Source: Bacteroidales bacterium (lineage in GTDB: Bacteria > Bacteroidota > Bacteroidia > Bacteroidales > VadinHA17). From it: a DNA stretch of 9,554 bases. Made by a program: the position numbers and the translations under genes. Below are positions 5,077 through 9,554 of this stretch, piece by piece. The notes under the pieces are model-generated. The model worked only from the letters and a program-made list of their open reading frames with translations, did no database searches and was not told the DNA's origin. The stretch's first letter is position 1. The number at the start of each line of letters is the position of its first letter. The stretch spans positions 1,093 to 10,646 of the forward strand of contig PMNJ01000319.1 of assembly GCA_003162595.1 (NCBI GenBank), written 5' to 3'.

Positions 5077-7515
5077 TCATAAATTCAAAGGCACGGTTAT
5101 CTTAAAACTTATGTTCCTGCCCATGTTATAAATGCCGCTTCTTCCAGTTGGGTTATCTGGATACTCTTCAAAATATTTTAACCTGCTCATATGAGATTGA
5201 TAAGCAACATCAGTAATATTATTGCCCAGAATATTAATACTAACAAGCACCTTTCCCTGGCGATTTGTAAGATCAGCGCCCACTCCAGCATCAAAAAGGA
5301 CATAACCGGGAGTCGGCGTTTCTGTGTTATCTGCAGAATATACTCTGTCCTGTTTTGCATAATATTCCATGCTGATCTTTAAGTACAATGAACTAATATG
5401 TTTCGATTTACTTTTTATGTTGGCTCTTAATTCTGTATTTGTATGCAGGGGAGGAATAAACGGCAGGTATTTGGAACTATCAGTCACCTGGATTCCATTT
5501 CCACCTTTGTTTAAAGCATAAGTTACAGAGATGGAATTTTCAAAATGAAGCCAGTCATAGGGATGAATATCGAGATTTGCTTCCCACCCATATAATTGAG
5601 CTTTTGCCTGTTGAAATTTAAAAGTCTGATTACCTTTAATAATCACCGAATCTTGTCGTAGATGGTTTAATAATTTCTGATTAAATATGTAGTTAGAAAT
5701 ATTGTTATTGAACAATTCCATATTACCACTAACATGATCTGATCTGTAAGAAATCCCAAAATCTTCCTGAAGACTGAATTCAGGTTTAAAAGAAGTATTG
5801 CCGATCTGGTAAATCAGAGTTCCCGGATGAACCCCATTAGCTGATATTTCTGCTATATTGGGGGCACGGAATCCCCTGGCAATATTAGCTTTTACCAAAA
5901 ACTTCTTTGTAATATTATAAGTCGCACCAACGCTTGCTGATATGCCTGAAAAGGTATGTTTAAAACTGTAGAATGGATGATCTGCCATCGCCGTATCCGG
6001 TAAACTTACCTGCATATCAAAACCTGTCTGTGGATTGGAGCGGGTATACATTGCATCATTTCTAAAAATACGGGTGTCATATCTGGCACCTGCGCTCAAG
6101 TCCAGTTTCCCTATGGTCTTTGTTGTCAAAAAAAATGGCCCAATCTCAAACTGGTTATAATCTGGTATTACAAATTCGGTACCCTTGTTAGTGTTTCGCT
6201 GATACATACCATTTATACCAATAGTTGTTTCCCATCCTTTAGATTCCGGAATGAGATATTTTATGTCGTAAGTAAGCGTTTTCAAATCAAGGTAAAGGCC
6301 CGGGATATCAGGGAATTCCGGATGGCTGAACTCCCTTCGTATGCTTTGTTGGTATCCCAGTATCAGCCCTAGTTTACTTTCCCCGATGATAAAATTATTT
6401 GTTGAATATATACGGTAATGCTGGACATGTTGATGTAAAGAAGTTATTTTATATGAATTTAATTCAGCATCTGAAACAATTGGTCTGAAAGTATCGGCTT
6501 CAGTAACTTGCTTTGTGAATTTCCTTGTAATTGAGTCGCGGCTTCCATCTGGAATTTCCTGTAAGTCATCAAATACTGAGAAGTTGAGATCTGAATAACC
6601 CCATTTTTTATTCAAGCCAGCATGTCCGCTTAAGTCTGTTTCATTAAATGCTGTGCCATATACACGTCCATCATACCTGTTCTGATAATTCGTGGCTTGT
6701 TTATGTGATATTACTCCTCCCCAATTAAGACCGTTCTTGTTTCCCGCCAAAGCAGCATGAGCAGCCATAAGACCATTATTTGTCTGGTAATTTGTTTCTA
6801 CATGACCTTTTATTGTTCGATCCGGAACTGGTTGAGCGGGGAGCATATTAACTACACCAGCCAATGCATCAGAACCATAGATTAAACTTGCAGGACCTTT
6901 CACGATTTCAATCCGGTCTACCGCATTTTCATCAATTTCAATCCCATGTTCATCACCCCATTGTTGCCCTTCCTGTCTCACCCCATCAAATAATGTCAGT
7001 ACACGGTTAAACCCTAGTCCGTGAATAAATGGTTTTGATACATTCGGACCTGTCGTCACAGCGCTAACCCCAGGAAGCTTTGCAATTGCATCAATTATAT
7101 TCGTGTTTAAATTCTGTTGCAATTCCCGACTGTTGACGGTAATCATTGGAACCGGAGTTCTGGTAATTTCTGTCGCCCTTGATGAACCGGTAACAACAAC
7201 TTCGTTCATTTCTGTAATGGCTTGTTCCATAATAAAGTCTCTGGATGTGATTGTTGCCAGGTCTATATTTTCAACCACTGACTTATATCCGAGGAAACTG
7301 ACTTGAATAATAACTTTTACCTTGGGAAGATTCTCAATTTTATAAACACCGTTTATATCTGCAATTGTTCCTGTCTTAAGTTCAGGAATATAAACTGTTG
7401 CACCCGGAATGGGTTCTCCAGTTATATTGTCAGTAATTTTACCGGTTATTTTATTTTGTGCGTTTGTGATATGATACGACAAAATCATTATCAAAATGAT
7501 CAGTATTTTTTTCAT
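5077..7515 (-). CDS. TonB-dependent outer-membrane receptor, probably for a metal or metal complex
   Basis: This 812-residue protein is of normal family length. Residues 1-20 (MKKILIILIMILSYHITNAQ) are a signal peptide. Residues about 22-100 form a carboxypeptidase-regulatory-like domain (ITGKITDNITGEPIPGATVY... FLGYKSV). The plug follows: EVVVTG, DAIAKLPGVSAV, HGLGFNRVLTLFDGVRQEGQ and VDRIEIVKGPASLIYGSDAL. The rest is a 22-strand barrel with GFRAPNIAEIS and a C-terminal amphipathic strand ending VPLNL. It imports a substrate across the outer membrane using TonB/ExbBD energy. The plug motif QQWGDEHGIEID (about 183-194) and the His-rich SLHQHVQHY loop suggest metal binding. So does the upstream His/Cys-rich protein gene, 58 nt away on the same strand. 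There is no SusD partner, which argues against glycan uptake. Zinc, iron or copper cannot be told apart, and no metal-repressor operator was recognised nearby. Confidence 0.93.
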   Translation of the reverse strand: MKKILIILIMILSYHITNAQNKITGKITDNITGEPIPGATVYIPELKTGTIADINGVYKIENLPKVKVIIQVSFLGYKSVVENIDLATITSRDFIMEQAITEMNEVVVTGSSRATEITRTPVPMITVNSRELQQNLNTNIIDAIAKLPGVSAVTTGPNVSKPFIHGLGFNRVLTLFDGVRQEGQQWGDEHGIEIDENAVDRIEIVKGPASLIYGSDALAGVVNMLPAQPVPDRTIKGHVETNYQTNNGLMAAHAALAGNKNGLNWGGVISHKQATNYQNRYDGRVYGTAFNETDLSGHAGLNKKWGYSDLNFSVFDDLQEIPDGSRDSITRKFTKQVTEADTFRPIVSDAELNSYKITSLHQHVQHYRIYSTNNFIIGESKLGLILGYQQSIRREFSHPEFPDIPGLYLDLKTLTYDIKYLIPESKGWETTIGINGMYQRNTNKGTEFVIPDYNQFEIGPFFLTTKTIGKLDLSAGARYDTRIFRNDAMYTRSNPQTGFDMQVSLPDTAMADHPFYSFKHTFSGISASVGATYNITKKFLVKANIARGFRAPNIAEISANGVHPGTLIYQIGNTSFKPEFSLQEDFGISYRSDHVSGNMELFNNNISNYIFNQKLLNHLRQDSVIIKGNQTFKFQQAKAQLYGWEANLDIHPYDWLHFENSISVTYALNKGGNGIQVTDSSKYLPFIPPLHTNTELRANIKSKSKHISSLYLKISMEYYAKQDRVYSADNTETPTPGYVLFDAGVGADLTNRQGKVLVSINILGNNITDVAYQSHMSRLKYFEEYPDNPTGRSGIYNMGRNISFKITVPLNL

Positions 7516-7573
7516 TATATTACGTATTGAATATAAAACAAATTTTCAAAGACCCCCTAAAAGAGGCTGTATT

Positions 7574-7888
7574 TCAAATTTGTATAACAGGTGGACCACG
7601 TAATGAAAATGAAAATGGAGAGAGATTAGAATAATATCGGGAATTGTAATTATTAGAGTAATTATCTAAAGGAGTTTCCTTTTGTAAATTAATATTTTCA
7701 GACCTTGAAAGAAAAACAGAAAATTCGAAATTACATATGAGGCACCTTTCATGGAGAGAATGGTAATGTTTCTCATTTTTGGCTTTACATTCAAAGTTCT
7801 CATGATGGTGTTCAATTTTAACAATTGAAGGCAGAAGAAAAACCAGTAATAACAGTATAGAAGTAATATTTTTGAATCTTCTAATCAT
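7574..7888 (-). CDS. Small membrane-anchored His/Cys-rich protein, TonB-receptor partner
   Basis: A 104-residue protein results from the ATG at 7886-7888. An upstream in-frame ATG (7936) would add 16 residues, but it would put hydrophilic sequence before the signal or anchor segment (MIRRFKNITSILLLLVFLLP) and lies at the predicted transcription start, so the inner start is preferred. After the hydrophobic segment comes a cluster of possible metal ligands: His27-His28-His29, Cys34, His41, His43, His46, Cys49 and Cys52 (in the chain HHHENFEC, KHYHSLHERCLIC). A polar, Asn/Ser-rich tail ends in LRGPPVIQI. The stop codon is 58 nt before the TonB receptor start, so co-transcription is likely. Proteins of this shape sit next to TonB receptors in other Bacteroidota as far as I recall. 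I infer a periplasmic metal-binding helper or sensor; there is no recognised family function. Confidence 0.75.
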   Translation of the reverse strand: MIRRFKNITSILLLLVFLLPSIVKIEHHHENFECKAKNEKHYHSLHERCLICNFEFSVFLSRSENINLQKETPLDNYSNNYNSRYYSNLSPFSFSLRGPPVIQI

Positions 7889-7940
7889 GCATTGTTCGTT
7901 CTGTTTTGTCAAGGTGTAATTCTTTATGAAAAACAAAGGT

Positions 7941-7948
7941 CAAATCTA
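7941..7948 (-). promoter_or_regulatory. -7 box for the His/Cys-rich protein - TonB receptor operon
   Basis: On the minus strand the sequence is TAGATTTG, an exact TAnnTTTG, about 53 nt upstream of the preferred start codon. An overlapping GACCTTTG (7934-7941) is a second, seven-of-eight candidate. No TTTG was found at the expected -33 distance. Initiation from either box supports the inner start of the gene. Confidence 0.45.
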
Positions 7949-8139
7949 ATTGTTTTGGACTGATTAATGATATTTCACTTATATTTTATCTATCACTCTC
8001 TAAATTTAAATATTCGTTAACCTGAGAATTTATCTGAGTTATTCTATTTAGGGAATGTGCTAAAATTCTTCTGGATGAATGCCCCGTTTGGCCAAAACTA
8101 ATTCAACTTCATAAATCAATTGTCAAACTATTTTGATTT

Positions 8140-8442
8140 TTAAGTTTTGTCATAAATCTCCAGTGCAGCAGGAAGGCAGCTTGCAACTCCTTTTAATCCG
8201 CAAACCGACAAGGTGATAAGGATGGTATCTTTTATTTTTTCCCTTGTCGCAACAAGCTCTTTTGCCATCTGGACGTGAAAGTACATCGCAGTAATATCAC
8301 CCATTGAAGACTTTATCCCGATATAAACCAGTTGTTTTGTTTTAGGATCAAGTCCGGAAGTGTTTTTCAATGCGTCAATTAATCCATCGAACGCTTTTGC
8401 AACCGCAGGCGCTTCTTTCTGAAAAATGTCAAGTGGGTTCAT
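8140..8442 (-). CDS. Carboxymuconolactone-decarboxylase-like (AhpD fold) protein lacking the CxxC pair
   Basis: This is a 100-residue, all-helical protein of the CMD/AhpD family. The conserved core aligns as GIKSSMGDITAMYFHVQMAKELVATREKIKDTI (about 42-74). Where AhpD-type enzymes have CxxC...H, this one has Asp49, Ala52 and His56. The thiol pair is lost while the histidine and helix pattern stay, so thiol peroxidase or disulfide chemistry is not expected. Such cysteine-free small members are frequent in anaerobes and have no assigned role. The gene lies 42 nt downstream of a methyltransferase gene on the same strand, presumably one operon. A perfect palindrome directly abuts its start codon. 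Membership of the fold is fairly sure; the function is unknown. Confidence 0.8.
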   Translation of the reverse strand: MNPLDIFQKEAPAVAKAFDGLIDALKNTSGLDPKTKQLVYIGIKSSMGDITAMYFHVQMAKELVATREKIKDTILITLSVCGLKGVASCLPAALEIYDKT

Positions 8443-8457
8443 TCTAAAATTTTTAGA
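8443..8457. repeat. Palindrome abutting the start codon of the CMD-like gene
   Basis: TCTAAAA-T-TTTTAGA is a perfect 7-bp inverted repeat around one base and ends directly at the ATG of the downstream gene. In mRNA it could form only a weak AU hairpin over the ribosome-landing site; as DNA it could be a protein site. It may also be chance in AT-rich sequence. Confidence 0.3.
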
Positions 8458-8484
8458 TGGTTATTTGCTTTCCCCTTGATTTTC

Positions 8485-9252
8485 TTATAGTTTCTTAGCT
8501 ACCACTAAATATCCAAGGCCATCATATACCTCATTCTCTTTTACATCATATACCGAATCAGGAACTATAGGACGAGGTTTTGCAAAACCTGGATTGATTT
8601 TCAGCATCAGTTTTTTTCTTCTTTCGTGCTTATAATTATCTGAGAATCCCTCATCACCCCAGCTCACAATACCATCTTTTCTGACAACCCGGATAAATTC
8701 ACTGATTGCTTTTTGAGGATCGTTAAAAAGATTTACTCCACCAAAGTGATACAAAGCGTCAAAACTATTGTCGGCAAATGGCAGGAACTGGGCATTCCCA
8801 TGAATCAGCTGAACATTAAGGCTCTTATTTCGTTTCTGACATTGCAGTAACATTCCCATTGACAGATCGAGCGCTACGAGTTCTCCTTTTTCGCCAATGT
8901 CATTTCTCAGGAATTTCTGGAACACTCCCGGACCGGGAGAAACCTCCAATACCTTCATGCCTGGTTTTAATCCAAGGAAAGATATAATCTGTTGTCTTCC
9001 CTTAATCATATCCACACCTGCAAGCAGTTTTCCCATTACTCTCTCATTCAGATCGTAAAGCGGTGCCAGCAGATTATAGAATTTGTTGTATTTTGCATCA
9101 TCACCGCCTAAATCGTCAGGATAAACAATTGATAAGATATCATTTTTTACTTTGAATACTTTCGCACCCGACTCATAATTGCTTCCGTTGTATTCCAACA
9201 TGTTCAGGGTTTCCGGACATCTTAATCTGTCAATTAACCAATCAGTGTACAT
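8485..9252 (-). CDS. Class I SAM-dependent methyltransferase with Trm112-like N-terminus
   Basis: This is a 255-residue cytoplasmic protein. Residues 1-45 (LRCPET... LEYNG..Y....FKVKNDILSIVYP) resemble the Trm112/YcaR-like zinc-ribbon module often fused to methyltransferases, but only one of its usual cysteines remains (Cys12), so it is degenerate. The Rossmann fold follows: motif I VLEVSPGPG (101-109), the acidic end of strand 2 at Asp129 (LVALDLS), GNAQFLPFADNSFDALYHFGG (152-172) as motif II/III, and EFIRVVRKDGIV. This is the UbiE/MenG-like methyltransferase_11 arrangement. The substrate is unknown; a small molecule such as a quinone-like or lipid compound is more likely than RNA. It is the first gene of a two-gene operon with the CMD-like protein and has an exact -7 box upstream. 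Confidence 0.87.
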   Translation of the reverse strand: MYTDWLIDRLRCPETLNMLEYNGSNYESGAKVFKVKNDILSIVYPDDLGGDDAKYNKFYNLLAPLYDLNERVMGKLLAGVDMIKGRQQIISFLGLKPGMKVLEVSPGPGVFQKFLRNDIGEKGELVALDLSMGMLLQCQKRNKSLNVQLIHGNAQFLPFADNSFDALYHFGGVNLFNDPQKAISEFIRVVRKDGIVSWGDEGFSDNYKHERRKKLMLKINPGFAKPRPIVPDSVYDVKENEVYDGLGYLVVAKKL

Positions 9253-9289
9253 AATAGGACTTTATTAATTTGTTAATATCACTTTCAAC

Positions 9290-9297
9290 CAAAAGTA
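9290..9297 (-). promoter_or_regulatory. -7 box of the methyltransferase operon
   Basis: On the minus strand the sequence is TACTTTTG, an exact TAnnTTTG, 38 nt upstream of the methyltransferase start. No good -33 TTTG is seen. Just upstream, GAGATAT (9300-9306) and ATATCTC (9335-9341) form a 7-bp inverted repeat with 28 nt between the arms, covering the -33 region. Confidence 0.5.
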
Positions 9298-9373
9298 AAG
9301 AGATATCTTAAACATTAATATATATTTTAGGTGAATATCTCATTTTTACCGATAAATGGAGGGTGTTAAACAT

Positions 9374-9400
9374 AAAAAAAGGGGTGTAAAAAACACCCCT
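9374..9400 (-). terminator. Intrinsic terminator of the HU gene
   Basis: On the minus strand an 8-bp stem AGGGGTGT / ACACCCCT (with a 5-nt loop of T) is followed by a run of seven T residues. It begins 23 nt after the HU stop codon. This is the clearest intrinsic terminator in the window and isolates the HU transcript from the methyltransferase operon. Confidence 0.9.
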
Positions 9401-9422
9401 GGACAATCTCAATCAGTTAAGA

Positions 9423-9554
9423 TTAAAGACCTTTGTTAAGTGCGGGAGCTGCTTTGAATTTTACAACTTTTTTAGCAGGAACGTTAAGTTTAGCACCTGT
9501 ACGAGGATTACGAACTACTCTTGCACTTCTTTTGTCAACTTTGAATGTTCCCAG
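9423..9554 (-). CDS. HU-family DNA-binding protein (C-terminal part, runs off the window)
   Basis: The last 43 codons of the gene are present and the start lies beyond the right edge. The fragment begins LGTFKVDKRSARVVRNPRTG. It contains the RNPxTG tip of the beta-arm, whose proline intercalates into the DNA minor groove, then strand GAKLNVPAKKVVKFKAAP and the end ALNKGL. HU proteins are small homodimeric nucleoid proteins that bend DNA. The fragment corresponds to about the second half of a 90-residue HU. A strong intrinsic terminator follows. Whether it belongs to one of the multiple HU paralogues typical of Bacteroidota cannot be told. Confidence 0.93.
   Translation of the reverse strand: MGTFKVDKRSARVVRNPRTGAKLNVPAKKVVKFKAAPALNKGL

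Noticed and set aside
8089..8098. TTTGGCCAAA palindrome in the gap at 7937-8139
   Set aside because: It is a 10-bp palindrome with no promoter or start codon in a sensible position; it falls inside the coding-like fragment and is probably incidental.
8123..8136. TCAAA-CTAT-TTTGA hairpin after the CMD-like gene as terminator
   Set aside because: The stem is five base pairs, almost all A-T, with no T-run after it on the minus strand.

Overview
The window looks like chromosomal DNA of a member of the Bacteroidota. The base composition is AT-rich and start codons lack Shine-Dalgarno sequences. Several promoters fit the Bacteroidota pattern (TTTG, about 19-20 nt, TAnnTTTG). The TonB-dependent receptor carries an N-terminal carboxypeptidase-regulatory-like domain, and the HU protein is of the family common in that phylum. 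A Bacteroidales/Marinilabiliales-type anaerobe or microaerophile would fit, but genus cannot be told from the sequence alone. No tRNA, rRNA, CRISPR array or insertion sequence was seen, and no gap between genes exceeds 300 bases.

Layout, left to right. Positions 1-230 (minus) hold the 5' part of a small secreted PepSY-like protein with its own promoter. Positions 431-2143 (minus) are a two-gene ABC exporter operon, ATPase then ABC-2 permease, with a hairpin behind it and a palindrome in its leader. Positions 2332-3430 (minus) form an oxidative-stress/iron cluster: a PerR-type Fur-family repressor, then what appears to be the decapitated N-terminus of a catalase gene, then a DPS-like ferritin with a cysteine pair. 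The repressor has a well-formed promoter and a perfect 13-bp Fur/PerR-type palindrome between promoter and start codon. Diverging from it, 3660-4934 (plus) encodes a membrane-anchored calcineurin-type phosphoesterase.

Positions 5077-7888 (minus) are a probable two-gene operon: a short membrane-anchored His/Cys-rich protein followed by an 812-residue TonB-dependent receptor. The pairing suggests metal or metal-complex uptake. Positions 8140-9252 (minus) are a second two-gene operon: a SAM methyltransferase with a Trm112-like N-terminus and a carboxymuconolactone-decarboxylase-like protein that lacks the usual catalytic cysteines. Positions 9423-9554 (minus) are the 3' end of an HU gene with a clear intrinsic terminator.

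The most interesting signal is the perR - catalase remnant - ferritin arrangement. A peroxide-sensing repressor still carries its operator and is still followed by an iron-storage gene, but the catalase that would classically sit beside it appears reduced to about 20 codons. The His/Cys-rich protein beside the TonB receptor is the second point worth following. I did not find a convincing wholly new multi-gene system.
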